Positions 8,825-18,113 of a stretch of DNA of 64,000 bases are shown one piece after another. The position numbers and the translations under genes were made by a program. This DNA is from Geobacter argillaceus (GTDB taxonomy: Bacteria; Desulfobacterota; Desulfuromonadia; Geobacterales; DSM-12255). The notes beneath the pieces are model-generated. The model did not search any database, had not been told where the DNA came from, and saw only the letters and a list, made by a program, of their open reading frames with translations. Every line of letters starts with the position of its first letter. Within the stretch, counting starts at the first letter, position 1. The DNA lies in assembly GCF_007830735.1 (NCBI RefSeq), contig NZ_VLLN01000001.1, forward strand, positions 124,001 to 188,000, given 5' to 3'.

Positions 8825-9634
8825 TTACCGGCCGGTTGGCGGCCGTACCACCTGCACATCTGCCGGAGGCATGAACTTGAAGAAGAAGTCGGAGAGAAAG
8901 ATGTTGGTCTTTATGTTGCTGAACTCCATGGTGGTGGTGTTGCCGTCGGGGTCGATGACCGTGGTGGAGAGAATGGGAAACTCCAGCTCCGGGCGGTTCA
9001 GGGCGTAATCGTTGCGCCCCTGGCGGCTGTAAGCGTGGCGCAGGACCGCATCCTTGTGCACCACCAGCAAAAGCTTGGCGATGGATACGCTGACGCGGCG
9101 CGGGGTGAGCTCCAGCACGTAATTCCCGCCCACGTCCCGTACACCGCTGGCAAAGGTGATCTCGAAGTCCTTGGAGATGCGGCCGAGCCCCTGGAGAAAG
9201 TTGGTGGCCCGGTCCCGCTCCGGATTGAAGCGGGAATCGGGATCAAAGGTATCCCTCACATCGCTCAGGATTACCCGGCGGTTGTCAGGCTGGTACATCC
9301 AGAGGCTCCGGCCGTCACAGATGATCTCCTGGGTGAGGGGTCGGAAGTAGTCGAAGCGGAACATGAGGGGTTCGGAACCGGTGGCCAGCTTCAGGAACAT
9401 CTGGCCATCGGCCCGCAGTTCCCGATTCTGTGCCGCAATCGTGGAGCGCTGGAAGAAGTCGGCACTCACCGTAGTCAGCGGAGGGAGGCCGTTCCTGCCG
9501 ATCCTGAACTGCTGCTCAACCGAGTCGATCACATCGTTCAAGCCGACCCTGGCCGGCTCAACGGCAAGGGACTCAAGGGGGATGATCAACCCCAGAAGCA
9601 GCACCAGTGCGGAGAACATCCTGAATATCTTCAT
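8825..9634 (-). CDS. LolA-like outer-membrane lipoprotein carrier (copy 2)
   Basis: A 269-residue LolA-family protein with signal peptide MKIFRMFSALVLLLGLIIP. It shares the family pattern with its neighbour: TVSADFFQRSTI, GQMFLKLATGSEPLMFRFDY, QEIICDGRSLWMYQPDNRRV, LQGLGRISKDFEI and the LEFPILSTTVIDPDGN strand. The SD GAGGAGGATTGC precedes ATG. Tandem LolA-like genes suggest either a dedicated carrier for another cargo (other lipoproteins or lipids) or a working pair. This copy has longer insertions, so the 239-residue neighbour is the better candidate for the housekeeping LolA. Confidence 0.85.
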   Translation of the reverse strand: MKIFRMFSALVLLLGLIIPLESLAVEPARVGLNDVIDSVEQQFRIGRNGLPPLTTVSADFFQRSTIAAQNRELRADGQMFLKLATGSEPLMFRFDYFRPLTQEIICDGRSLWMYQPDNRRVILSDVRDTFDPDSRFNPERDRATNFLQGLGRISKDFEITFASGVRDVGGNYVLELTPRRVSVSIAKLLLVVHKDAVLRHAYSRQGRNDYALNRPELEFPILSTTVIDPDGNTTTMEFSNIKTNIFLSDFFFKFMPPADVQVVRPPTGR

Positions 9635-9675
9635 GCAATCCTCCTCTGTTCAGCGACAGATTTTGCCATAATCGA

Positions 9676-11292
9676 TCATGAGGCGCAACCCGAATATGGC
9701 ACAGGGAGCGTGGCCGGGTCGAGAATCAACACCACGCTCCCGTCACCCTGAACGGCACCGCCGGAAAAACCGCGCAAGACCTCTAACGGGCGGCCGAGCG
9801 GCTTGCTGTAGACCTCCCGATGGCCAATGATTTCGTCAACGGCAAACCCCACCAGCGCCCCCCGGACCTCGCAGTGAAGCACCGGGATATGGTCCTGGCC
9901 AGTCGATATCGAGGGGGTGCCGAGGATACTGCCGAGGAGCTCCAACCGCAGTTCTGAACCGTTGCAGGAGAAGTATCCCCCCCCATCGCGCCGGACAATA
10001 GCGCTCCGGTCGAGGTCACTCGTCCGGCGGATCACGGTCAGCGGCACTGCCAGCGTCAAGTGGGCTACCCGCACCAGCAGGACATTGATGATGGCAACCG
10101 TTGCCGGTATCCGCAAGGTAATGATCGTACCGGCCCCCGGTTCCGCATCAATGGCAAGAGTCCCCCCCAGTTGCTGGACGGCGGTCAACACCGCATCCAT
10201 ACCGACGCCGCGGCCGGAGACCTCCGTCACCTCACTGGCCGTGGAAAAGCCGGGGAGACAGGTCAGCAGAAACGCCTGGTGCCGCGACATCTCCGCAGCC
10301 TCGTCACTCCCGATCACCCCTTTTGCCAGGGCTGACGCCACGATCCTGTCCGGGTCCATCCCCCGGCCATCGTCACGCACCGTGACCACGACCCGGTCCA
10401 GTTCCCGTTCCACCTGGAGCTGGACGGTCCCGACCGGCGGCTTGCCATAGGCACTCCGTTCGTCGGCCCTTTCCAGTCCGTGGTCGACGGCGTTCCTGAT
10501 GATGTGCAGCAGGGGATCGGCCAGGGCTTCCAGGATGGCGCGGTCCAGTTCGACATCGGTTCCTGAGGCGACCCACGTCACCTCTTTGTCTTCTTTGCGG
10601 CCCAGGTCCCGCACGACCCTGGGGAGCCGGTCACTGATCGTGGCAAAGGGGAGCAGGCGGGCACTGGTCACATCGTCACGCAGACCGCGAACCAACCGGG
10701 TCAGGTCATTAACCGCCTCCATGAGCCCCGGCACACCACCATCCGCGGCCAGGAGTTCCAGCCGGTGCCGGATCGTCAGGAGTTCACCGGCACAGTTCAC
10801 CAGCTTGTCCAGCAGCGTTGTCCTGATCCGGACCGTCCGGAGTTCGTCGCCAGGCGGCGCTTCCTTCCGGCTGCTGACTTTCTTGTCGCGCCCCGCCGGC
10901 ACAGCGGGCTCACCCTCTGACGCCGGATCGTACCCCCTGATCCGGCCGATGAGTTCTTCTGCCGGTGAAGCCGACGTCCCCTCTGCTACCGCATCCACCA
11001 TGAGATGAAGGAAATCGCCCCCCTCCAGGAGCAGGTCGGTCACCCCCTTGGCAAATGGCAGCCCCTTTCTGACCCGATCCATGAGGTCTTCCAGGGCATG
11101 GGCCAGTCCGGTAATTGCTTCCAGTTCAAGCGAGGCAGCCATCCCCTTCACCGAATGGGCGGCGCGAAACAGCGCGGCAATGCCTTCCGGGTCGGCTGCT
11201 CCCTGTTCGAGGGCCACGACCAGTCGGGACATGGTCTGCAGATGCTCCCTCGCCTCGTTCACAAAGAGATCGCGGTACTGTGAAATGTCCAT
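9676..11292 (-). CDS. cheA: Chemotaxis histidine kinase CheA, apparently without P2 domain
   Basis: A 538-residue CheA. The HPt domain spans about 1-105 with the phospho-accepting histidine in RAAHSVKGMAASLE. A ~40-residue charged linker follows. Then come the dimerisation domain (about 150-215), the ATPase with N-box HIIRNAVDHGLE and G-boxes RDDGRGMD and GRGVGMDAV, and a CheW-like domain from about 400. The usual P2 docking domain for CheY/CheB between HPt and the dimerisation helix has no room here. CheA autophosphorylates under receptor/CheW control. It starts 6 bp after cheW in an mcp-cheW-cheA string. No cheY or cheB is seen in the window. Confidence 0.95.
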   Translation of the reverse strand: MDISQYRDLFVNEAREHLQTMSRLVVALEQGAADPEGIAALFRAAHSVKGMAASLELEAITGLAHALEDLMDRVRKGLPFAKGVTDLLLEGGDFLHLMVDAVAEGTSASPAEELIGRIRGYDPASEGEPAVPAGRDKKVSSRKEAPPGDELRTVRIRTTLLDKLVNCAGELLTIRHRLELLAADGGVPGLMEAVNDLTRLVRGLRDDVTSARLLPFATISDRLPRVVRDLGRKEDKEVTWVASGTDVELDRAILEALADPLLHIIRNAVDHGLERADERSAYGKPPVGTVQLQVERELDRVVVTVRDDGRGMDPDRIVASALAKGVIGSDEAAEMSRHQAFLLTCLPGFSTASEVTEVSGRGVGMDAVLTAVQQLGGTLAIDAEPGAGTIITLRIPATVAIINVLLVRVAHLTLAVPLTVIRRTSDLDRSAIVRRDGGGYFSCNGSELRLELLGSILGTPSISTGQDHIPVLHCEVRGALVGFAVDEIIGHREVYSKPLGRPLEVLRGFSGGAVQGDGSVVLILDPATLPVPYSGCAS

Positions 11293-11298
11293 GGGCTA

Positions 11299-11694
11299 CT
11301 ACCCTCTGCCTTTTTCGGCAACAGGCGGAAACAGGGCGGTCATGGCGGCTTCCAGGCGGGAAAGGAGCATCTGCGGCTCGATCGGGGTGGCAGCGGGATC
11401 ACCCGTCACCGCCAACTGCTCCACACCGGACACCAGCAGGGCGAGCGCGGCGATTTTCCGATCGAACAGCAGGCAAAGGGAAGGTGGGGCTGCATCGGGA
11501 ACATCCAGGAAACGGGCAAGATCCACTGCAGCGGTAAGTTCACCATGCAGCGAGCAGACGCCGAGGAGCCAGTCAGGTGCGCCGGGAACCGGGGAACAGG
11601 CCGGCACCGGAAGGAGTTCAACCACCGCGGCAACCGGCAGTAGATAGCGTCCCTCGCCAACCCGCACCAGAAGGCACTGTTCGCCAGCAGTCAT
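11299..11694 (-). CDS. cheW: Chemotaxis coupling protein CheW
   Basis: A 131-residue single-domain CheW that links receptors to CheA at the membrane array. It shows the family pattern [20 protein letters not shown], then [21 protein letters not shown] and a closing beta-strand region. The start codon overlaps the stop of the receptor gene by four bases (ATGA), so translation is probably coupled. It is slightly short for CheW and unusually rich in alanine and leucine. The C-terminal helix [13 protein letters not shown] fits a receptor-coupling role. Confidence 0.9.
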   Translation of the reverse strand: MTAGEQCLLVRVGEGRYLLPVAAVVELLPVPACSPVPGAPDWLLGVCSLHGELTAAVDLARFLDVPDAAPPSLCLLFDRKIAALALLVSGVEQLAVTGDPAATPIEPQMLLSRLEAAMTALFPPVAEKGRG

Positions 11695-12974
11695 TGCCCG
11701 CCCATCCCTGCTCCGGCTGGAATACTGAAGCGCTCCACGGCCCGGAGCAGGGTAGCCGCAAGCTGCGCCAGTTCCTGGCTCGCACGAACCATCTCCTGCA
11801 TGGCAGCCGACTGTTCCTCGGTGGCAGCCGAGACCTCCTCGGTTGAAGCGGCATTGTCCTCGGCCACCCGGGCGATCTCGTCGATGGCATGCACCATCTT
11901 TTCGGCCCCCTGGTTCTGCATCTGGGAAAGATCGGCAATGCTGTTCGCCTTCCGTTCCGTCTCCAGAACCGTTTTCAGGATCTCGGCAAATACCGTTGCC
12001 GTGGTATCGACATGTTTCTTGCCCTCGCCGATCTGCCGGGAGCTGTCAGCAAAGGCCGCATGAACGGTCTGGCTCTGACCCTTGATCTGCTCAACCAGGT
12101 CGATGATGTCGGCAGCGGACTTCCCGGTCCCATCGGCCAGCCTACGGACCTCTTCGGCGACCACGGCAAACCCCTTGCCGTATTCGCCGGCCCGGACCGC
12201 CTCGATGGAGGCATTGAGGGCGAGCATGTTGGTCTGGCGGGCTATCTCGCTGATCACGTCGGCAATCTTCCCCACCTGCTGCAGCTTGGCATTCAGGTCG
12301 GCAAACTGTCGCCCTGACGCTTCGACCCCGTCGAGAAACGACTTCATACGGTCAAGCGCTCCGTTGGCCAGCTCTCCGCCCCGCTGGGCCGTCAAGCTGG
12401 TTTCCCGGGCAGCAACGGCCGACTCCTTGGCCCGCTTCGCCACCAGCTCGATCGAGATGGCCATCTCGTGGATGGTCTTGGAACTCCGTCCCACCATCTC
12501 CGCCTGGTTCTCCGCACCGTGGGAAATCTGTTCGATCGCCTGGGCGACCTCTTCAGTGGAGGCATTGATCTCCAGGGCCGATGCCGACAGGGTACGGGCC
12601 GAGTCGGAAACATGGCCCGATACCTCCCGGATCTGCCGGACCAGGGACTGCAGGTTCGACACCATCGTGGCGAGCGCATTGGCCATGGCCTCGGTTTCAT
12701 CGGGGAAACGGCTCGCCGGCACGTTGACTGCACAGGTCAGGTCTCCCCGGCTGATCCCCTCGGTTGCGGCGGTCAGGGCACCGATCCGCCGGTTGAAGCT
12801 CCGGGTGAAGAACCACCCGAGGATCAGGCCGATGGTTAGTGCCACCAGATAGGAAAGGATGCTGGTCAGCTCGGGCGGGTAGCCGAGCAGGCGGACAGCA
12901 GCCGGGACAAAGGCAACGGTCGCCACCACGACCACGAAACCGAGGATGAATTTGTAGCCAATGGGAACATGCAT
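11691..12974 (-). CDS. Methyl-accepting chemotaxis protein without periplasmic sensor
   Basis: A 427-residue receptor. Two membrane helices near the N-terminus (about 5-25 and 37-55) are separated by only some ten residues, so there is no periplasmic ligand domain and it must sense inside the cell or in the membrane. A HAMP-like stretch ([20 protein letters not shown]) follows. The signalling hairpin has its conserved tip [20 protein letters not shown] and [16 protein letters not shown]. The start is placed at 12974 because GGGAGGGCC lies just upstream; eight more in-frame residues are possible. It is translationally coupled to cheW and probably works with the adjacent cheA and cheR. Confidence 0.93.
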   Translation of the reverse strand: MHVPIGYKFILGFVVVVATVAFVPAAVRLLGYPPELTSILSYLVALTIGLILGWFFTRSFNRRIGALTAATEGISRGDLTCAVNVPASRFPDETEAMANALATMVSNLQSLVRQIREVSGHVSDSARTLSASALEINASTEEVAQAIEQISHGAENQAEMVGRSSKTIHEMAISIELVAKRAKESAVAARETSLTAQRGGELANGALDRMKSFLDGVEASGRQFADLNAKLQQVGKIADVISEIARQTNMLALNASIEAVRAGEYGKGFAVVAEEVRRLADGTGKSAADIIDLVEQIKGQSQTVHAAFADSSRQIGEGKKHVDTTATVFAEILKTVLETERKANSIADLSQMQNQGAEKMVHAIDEIARVAEDNAASTEEVSAATEEQSAAMQEMVRASQELAQLAATLLRAVERFSIPAGAGMGGQ

Positions 12975-12990
12975 GGAAGGCCCTCCCGAA

Positions 12991-13083
12991 AAGTTCAAGG
13001 TTCAACGTTCAAGGTTGAATTCTAACGTGAGAGATGCGACATGCAATAAATCAAACGTAGAACATAGAACCTTGAACGTAGAA
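12991..13083. repeat. Intergenic TTCAAGG-type inverted repeat
   Basis: The gap between cheR and the receptor gene holds GTTCAAGGTTCAACGTTC near 12993 and, in opposite orientation, short blocks of AGAACCTTGAACGTAGAAC around 13057-13074. The unit resembles the GGTTCGA repeat at 26471. These look like low-complexity filler repeats rather than a gene; a role as an mRNA hairpin within the operon is possible. Confidence 0.55.
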
Positions 13084-13084
13084 C

Positions 13085-13945
13085 TTATTTCACCACCCGA
13101 TAAATCCGCTCCACCGGACAGATGGCCTGGAAGAGCCGGCGGTTTTCGCCGAAGAGGGTCTCGGACTTGCCGAGGACCAGAATACCACCGGGACGAAGGA
13201 CACGGGCGAAGTTGCGAATGATCCGTTCCTGCTGGACCCGCTCGAAATAGATAAGGACATTGCGGCAGAGGATCAGGTCGCACTCTTCATAGGCATCCGT
13301 ATCGAACATGTCCGCTTGGCGGAAAGAGACCATCTGCAGGATTTCGGGTTTCAGCTGATACCGGTCCGCCTGTTGGGTAAAATACGCGTTGCGAAAAGAA
13401 GGAGGAAGTTCTGCCAGCCGTTCTTCGACATAGCTCCCCTGACGGGCAGCGGCAAGGACCATGGCCTCGATGTCCGTTGCGACAATCTCGACATCGATTC
13501 CCGGGATGGACGGCATCAGATCACGCAGTACCATGGCCAGGGTATAGGGCTCTTCCCCCCCTGCACACCCAACGCTCCAGACCCTGAGGGCGACCCTCCC
13601 CTCCTGGCTGCGAAGCCTCATCAAGGAAGGGAGGACATCGTTTCCCAGCTTCTCGAACATCGGGGGGTTGCGATAGAACTGGCTGACATGGATGGTCAGC
13701 ACCTTGAGGAGCCGGTCCAGTTCGACCTCGCTCTCCGTAAGCAGGGAGCAGTACTCTCGTACCGTTGCACAGTGGTTGGCACGGATACGGATGGATATCC
13801 GCCGCCTGACGCACTTGTCCTTATAGCCGTCGAGCCGGAACCCCCGCTGCTCCTTGAGCAGCCGCTGGATAACGAGGAGTTCCTCCTCGCCGATCTCAAT
13901 AACGGGTGGCACGGGCTGAGTGGTGTGCGGCGCTGAAAGGGGCAT
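13085..13945 (-). CDS. cheR: Chemotaxis protein methyltransferase CheR
   Basis: A 286-residue CheR that methylates glutamates on receptors using S-adenosylmethionine. The N-terminal helical domain (EELLVIQRLLKEQRGFRLDGY...KCVRRR) contacts the receptor. The Rossmann domain has SVGCAGGEEPYTLAMVL (usually WSAACSTGEEPYS), VATDIEAMVL and DLILCRNVLIYF. The start at 13945 is preceded by AAGGTTGCC and lies 7 bp after the thiL stop. A longer frame to 14077 would run back through thiL and is rejected. It comes just before the receptor/cheW/cheA group. Confidence 0.93.
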   Translation of the reverse strand: MPLSAPHTTQPVPPVIEIGEEELLVIQRLLKEQRGFRLDGYKDKCVRRRISIRIRANHCATVREYCSLLTESEVELDRLLKVLTIHVSQFYRNPPMFEKLGNDVLPSLMRLRSQEGRVALRVWSVGCAGGEEPYTLAMVLRDLMPSIPGIDVEIVATDIEAMVLAAARQGSYVEERLAELPPSFRNAYFTQQADRYQLKPEILQMVSFRQADMFDTDAYEECDLILCRNVLIYFERVQQERIIRNFARVLRPGGILVLGKSETLFGENRRLFQAICPVERIYRVVK

Positions 13946-13952
13946 GGCAACC

Positions 13953-14936
13953 TTATCGGAAATGGTCGAATCCGGCTGGACCGGGCTCCCAGGGAAGACC
14001 GTCGGGACCGGTAACGGTAATCCCCGGTTCGGGACGGATCTCGCCGATGATCGTAACCTGTGTTCCGGCAGCCGCAAAGAGTTCCTCGGCTATCGGCCAT
14101 CGGTCTTTGGCAAGCGTGAACAGGAGTTCGTAATCTTCGCCCCCGGTAAGGGCGGGAGAGAACGGAGCCAAGGAGAGCCGGTGGACCGCCTCTTGGTAGG
14201 CTTCAGAAAGGGGGAGGCGGGCCAGTTCGATGCTGGCGCCATATCCCGAATGCTCGAGAATATGTCCCAGGTCGGCCAACATACCGTCGCTCACGTCGAT
14301 CATGGCAGAGGGGAGCCCGGCCGCTGCCAGCCTCTCCCCTTCGCGCAACCGCGGCGTGGGATCCAGATGCCGCCGGACACACCACCCTTCCCTATCGCCA
14401 CGCCGCAGAAGCTCCAGCCCAACAGCCGCATCACCCACACTGCCGCTGACGCAGACCAGCTCGCCCGGCTTCGCCCCGGCGCGGGTAACGACCTTTGACG
14501 GCTCCTGCTCCCCCATGACGGTGACGGAGATGACCAGTCCGGACGTTGAACTGCAGGTATCGCCGCCGACCAGCGACACGCCGTGCTCCTCGGCCAGGGC
14601 CAGGAATCCGGCGGTAAAGATGTCGAGGAATTCAACGGAAAGGGTTGGCGGGATGGCCAGGGCCAGGAGCACGAAGCGGGGACGCCCCCCCATGGCAGCG
14701 ATATCGGAGAGGTTGACCGCCAGGGACTTGCGCCCCAGGCGGTAGGGGTCGCTGTAGGAGAGGTCGAAATGCACCCCCTCCACCAGCATGTCGGTCGAGG
14801 TGAGGGTTACCGTGCCGGGAAAAGGTTCGGTGACTGCGGCATCGTCGCCGATGCCGAGTCGCACGCCGTCCCGGAGGCTCACGGTCCGGGAGAGCCGGTC
14901 GATGAACCCGAACTCCCCCAGTTCCCTAAGCTTCAC
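13953..14936 (-). CDS. thiL: Thiamine-monophosphate kinase
   Basis: A 327-residue ThiL, full length. It makes thiamine diphosphate from thiamine monophosphate and ATP in the cytoplasm. Motifs: [10 protein letters not shown] at the N-terminus, [61 protein letters not shown] and [12 protein letters not shown]. Its start overlaps the end of lon by 11 bases, so it is likely translated from the lon transcript. Placement between lon and chemotaxis genes looks like simple operon packing. Confidence 0.96.
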   Translation of the reverse strand: MKLRELGEFGFIDRLSRTVSLRDGVRLGIGDDAAVTEPFPGTVTLTSTDMLVEGVHFDLSYSDPYRLGRKSLAVNLSDIAAMGGRPRFVLLALAIPPTLSVEFLDIFTAGFLALAEEHGVSLVGGDTCSSTSGLVISVTVMGEQEPSKVVTRAGAKPGELVCVSGSVGDAAVGLELLRRGDREGWCVRRHLDPTPRLREGERLAAAGLPSAMIDVSDGMLADLGHILEHSGYGASIELARLPLSEAYQEAVHRLSLAPFSPALTGGEDYELLFTLAKDRWPIAEELFAAAGTQVTIIGEIRPEPGITVTGPDGLPWEPGPAGFDHFR

Positions 14937-17394
14937 CCGTTCCTCTGACCCTCACCCCTTTGCGCGGGGTGACCAGGACCTTGCGCGGGGCAGCTTTCAC
15001 CTTTGCCGGTGGCTTGCCGGCCGTGGGCGGCGGATACGTTTCCAGGGCAACCTTCAGCACATCGTCGATCTCCCGTGCAGAGATTACCGTTACCTTCTTG
15101 AGGATCTGCTTCGGCACGTCCACCAGGTCCTTGCGGTTTTGTTCGGGGATGATGATGGTGCTGATCCCGGCCCGGATGGCCGCCAGCATCTTCTCCTTGA
15201 GCCCGCCGATGGGGAGCACCTTGCCGCGCAGGGTGATCTCGCCGGTCATGGCCACGTCCTTTCTGACCTTCACCTTGGTAAGTGCCGAAACCAGGGCCGT
15301 TGCCATGGTGATACCGGCCGACGGGCCATCCTTGGGGATCGCTCCGGCCGGCACATGGACGTGGATATCCTGACCGGCAAAGAAATCATCCTCCAGGTTC
15401 AGCTCCCTGGCCCGGGTCCGGATGTAGGATAAGGCCGCCTGCACCGACTCCTTCATCACGTCCCCCAGGTGACCGGTCAGGGTGAGGGCACCCTTCCCCT
15501 TCATCACCGTCGCCTCGATGTAGAGGATCTCTCCTCCCACCGGCGTCCAGGCCAGACCGGTAACCACCCCCACCTCGTTGCGGTCCATCTCCTCTTCACG
15601 GAGGAACTTCGGGGGACCCAGGTAGCGATGGACGGCAGAGGCATTGATGGCAAACCGCCGCTTCTCCCCCTCGGCCACCCGGCGTGCCACCTTCCGGCAG
15701 ACCGAGCCGATCTCCCGCTCCAGATTGCGCAGCCCCGCCTCACGGGTGTATTTGCCGATAATCGTCTTGATCGCCTCGTCGGAGAAGGCGATATGCTTGT
15801 CCGTGATCCCGTTTTCCTTGGTCTGGCGCGGCACCAGATAGCGTTTAGCGATCTCCAGCTTTTCCTCCTCGGTATAGCCCGAAAGGTTTATCACCTCCAT
15901 CCGGTCCTGGAGCGGCCCCGGCACGGTGTCGATCTGGTTGGCCGTGGCAATGAACATCACGTTGGACAGATTGAACGGCAGGTTGATGTAGTGGTCCGAG
16001 AAGGTGTGGTTCTGCTCCGGGTCCAGGACCTCCAGCAGGGCCGACGAGGGATCGCCCCGGAAATCGTTGCCGAGCTTGTCCAGTTCGTCCAGCATGAACA
16101 CCGGGTTGTTGGTGCCGGCCTGCTTCAGCCCCTGGATGATCCTGCCCGGCAGTGCCCCGACGTAGGTGCGCCGGTGGCCGCGGATCTCCGCCTCGTCCCG
16201 CACGCCGCCCAGGGAGATCCGGACGAATTTGCGCCCCATGGCCCGGGCAATCGACTTCCCCAGCGAGGTCTTGCCGACACCGGGAGGACCGACAAAGCAG
16301 AGGATCGGCCCCTTCATCTTCTTTTTCAGCTTGCGCACCGCCAGGAACTCCAGTATCCGCTCCTTGATCTTGTCCAGGTAGTAGTGGTCCTCGTCCAGGA
16401 TCTCCTTGGCCCGTGCAATCTCCAGGGAGTCCTTGGTGGCCTTGCTCCAGGGGATATCCACCATCCAGTCCAGAAAGGTCCGGAGCATCCCCGACTCGGC
16501 AGCGTCGGGATGCATCTGCTCCAGCCGCCCCAACTGCTTGAGCGCCTCTTTCTCGATCGCGGCGGGCATTTTGGCCTGCTCGATCGCCTTGCGGAGTTCG
16601 GAGATCTCCTCGGAACGGGCATCGGTCTCCCCCAGCTCCTGCTGGATCGCCCTGAGCTGCTCCCGCAGGTAGTACTCCCGCTGGCTTTTCCCCATCTCCT
16701 CCTTGGCCGCGGTCTGGATGCGGGCCTGCATGCTGAGAAGTTCGTGCTCCTTGATCAGCAGTTCGTTCACCTTGGTGAGCCGCTCTATCGGATCGAATAT
16801 CTCCAGCAGCCCCTGGGCCTCCTCCACCTTGAGACCGATATTGCTCGCCACCAGGTCGGCAAAACTTCCCGGCTCCTGCATGTTCTCCACGATGACCATC
16901 ACCTCGGGGGAGATCACCTTTCCCAGGGCGATGATCTTGGCCAATTGATCCTTAACGGCCCTCATCAGGGCCTCGACCTCCAGGGACCCTTCCGGCGGCT
17001 GCGTCTCGTGTATCCGCTCGATATGCACCGAGTAATAGGGCTTTTCACTCTCGTAGGAGAGGATGCGCCCCTTGACCAGCCCCTGGACCAGGATCTTCAC
17101 CCGCCCGTCCGGAAGCTTCAGCATCCGCATGATCATGGCCACCGTGCCAACGGTGTAGATGGCATCCGGCGCCGGGTCCTCGTCGCTCACCTCCTTCTGG
17201 GTGGCGAGAAAGATGAGGCGGTCCCCGGAGAGGGCCTGGTCGACGGCATTGATGGATATCTCCCTCCCCACGAACAGGGGAAGGATCATGTAGGGATAGA
17301 CCACCACGTCCCGTACCGGCAGCAGGGGAAGGACATCGGGAATCTTCAGTTCTTCGTTGTCCTGTTTGGCCTCTATTTCCATTTCCATTTCCAT
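14926..17394 (-). CDS. lon: ATP-dependent protease Lon
   Basis: An 822-residue LonA. The N-terminal substrate domain ([20 protein letters not shown]) runs to about 310. The AAA+ module carries Walker [17 protein letters not shown], Walker [13 protein letters not shown] and sensor TANQID. The peptidase domain has the catalytic serine in [14 protein letters not shown] and lysine in [10 protein letters not shown]. Lon removes misfolded and regulatory proteins in the cytoplasm. The first codons are a GAAATG repeat (MEMEMEIE); AAGGAGAC precedes the first ATG. It begins 4 bp after hsp20, which makes a heat-shock pair. Confidence 0.97.
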   Translation of the reverse strand: MEMEMEIEAKQDNEELKIPDVLPLLPVRDVVVYPYMILPLFVGREISINAVDQALSGDRLIFLATQKEVSDEDPAPDAIYTVGTVAMIMRMLKLPDGRVKILVQGLVKGRILSYESEKPYYSVHIERIHETQPPEGSLEVEALMRAVKDQLAKIIALGKVISPEVMVIVENMQEPGSFADLVASNIGLKVEEAQGLLEIFDPIERLTKVNELLIKEHELLSMQARIQTAAKEEMGKSQREYYLREQLRAIQQELGETDARSEEISELRKAIEQAKMPAAIEKEALKQLGRLEQMHPDAAESGMLRTFLDWMVDIPWSKATKDSLEIARAKEILDEDHYYLDKIKERILEFLAVRKLKKKMKGPILCFVGPPGVGKTSLGKSIARAMGRKFVRISLGGVRDEAEIRGHRRTYVGALPGRIIQGLKQAGTNNPVFMLDELDKLGNDFRGDPSSALLEVLDPEQNHTFSDHYINLPFNLSNVMFIATANQIDTVPGPLQDRMEVINLSGYTEEEKLEIAKRYLVPRQTKENGITDKHIAFSDEAIKTIIGKYTREAGLRNLEREIGSVCRKVARRVAEGEKRRFAINASAVHRYLGPPKFLREEEMDRNEVGVVTGLAWTPVGGEILYIEATVMKGKGALTLTGHLGDVMKESVQAALSYIRTRARELNLEDDFFAGQDIHVHVPAGAIPKDGPSAGITMATALVSALTKVKVRKDVAMTGEITLRGKVLPIGGLKEKMLAAIRAGISTIIIPEQNRKDLVDVPKQILKKVTVISAREIDDVLKVALETYPPPTAGKPPAKVKAAPRKVLVTPRKGVRVRGTGEA

Positions 17395-17398
17395 TACG

Positions 17399-17854
17399 TT
17401 AGTCTCCTTGCTGGATCGGAATGGTCCTGACGATTGCCGTCCGCTCTCTGTTGAGCGGAAAGGTCACCAGAAGCACCCCCATGTCGTACCGGGCTTTCGC
17501 CCCTTCCAGATCGCATGCCGGCGGGATTTCCAAGGTCCGGCAGAAACGGCCGAAATGCCTTTCCAGACAGATATATGTCTGGGAACGCTGTCCCCCGCAC
17601 TCCTTCCCCTTCTGTCCCTCGATGACCAGGGTATTGCAGCAGATAGTGAGGCGCAGGTCCCTGAGCGGGAAGCCCGGCAGTTCTATTTCTATGCAGTAAT
17701 TATCCGCTGTTTCGTAAATATCCAGGAGCGGCGTAAACTCCCGCTCGCCCAATTGGTCGGGGCGCTCCAGTCCTGAAAGAAAGGTGAATATTTCATTCAT
17801 TTGCTGACGAAACAGCATCAGCCAGCCGAGTGGATCCTTCGGAATAACGGACAT
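17399..17854 (-). CDS. Small heat-shock protein (Hsp20/alpha-crystallin)
   Basis: A 151-residue small heat-shock chaperone. The alpha-crystallin domain starts at about residue 40 ([23 protein letters not shown]) and ends with the usual [14 protein letters not shown] (compare A.y.nGvL.v..PK). It holds unfolding proteins for refolding or for Lon, whose gene follows 4 bp later. It has more cysteines than usual (ICCNTL, KECGG, YICLERH), which could matter in a redox-stress role; that is inference. AGGGGAGTGCC precedes ATG. Confidence 0.93.
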   Translation of the reverse strand: MSVIPKDPLGWLMLFRQQMNEIFTFLSGLERPDQLGEREFTPLLDIYETADNYCIEIELPGFPLRDLRLTICCNTLVIEGQKGKECGGQRSQTYICLERHFGRFCRTLEIPPACDLEGAKARYDMGVLLVTFPLNRERTAIVRTIPIQQGD

Positions 17855-17889
17855 GGCACTCCCCTGAAGCAGGGCTTGAAATATGCATT

Positions 17890-17918
17890 CATGTAATCAT
17901 TTTTCCGCTGAAAGTCAA
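17890..17918 (-). promoter_or_regulatory. Weak promoter candidate for hsp20-lon
   Basis: On the minus strand TTGACT (17918-17913) is followed after 17 bases by TACATG (17895-17890). The -35 is good and the -10 is poor. A heat-shock (RpoH-type) element sharing the CTTGACTTT segment is possible. Confidence 0.3.
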
Positions 17919-17979
17919 GGGAAGGCGCCGGCCATGCGACTCCCGGAGCCGCACCAATCGGCGTATACATGAGAACTCA

Positions 17980-18008
17980 TTGAAATATGGCCCTATGCTG
18001 TGTATACT
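17980..18008 (+). promoter_or_regulatory. Sigma-70 promoter candidate for the TPR protein
   Basis: TTGAAA (17980-17985), a 17-base spacer, TATACT (18003-18008). Both hexamers match at five of six positions. The leader would be about 100 bases to the ATG at 18114. Confidence 0.65.
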
Positions 18009-18113
18009 TCGCATTTTTTCGGGGCCAGCAATCTACCATGGGAACTGTTCGTCCCCCCTTGCATACGGCTTTTTGCCAGATCACCACACGTACGCAGCAC
18101 TGGAGAGAACCTC

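Noticed and set aside
15469-17430. 653-codon plus-strand frame opposite lon
   Set aside because: Antisense of a conserved Lon sequence; His/Leu/Asp-rich composition is typical of a mirror frame in GC-rich DNA.
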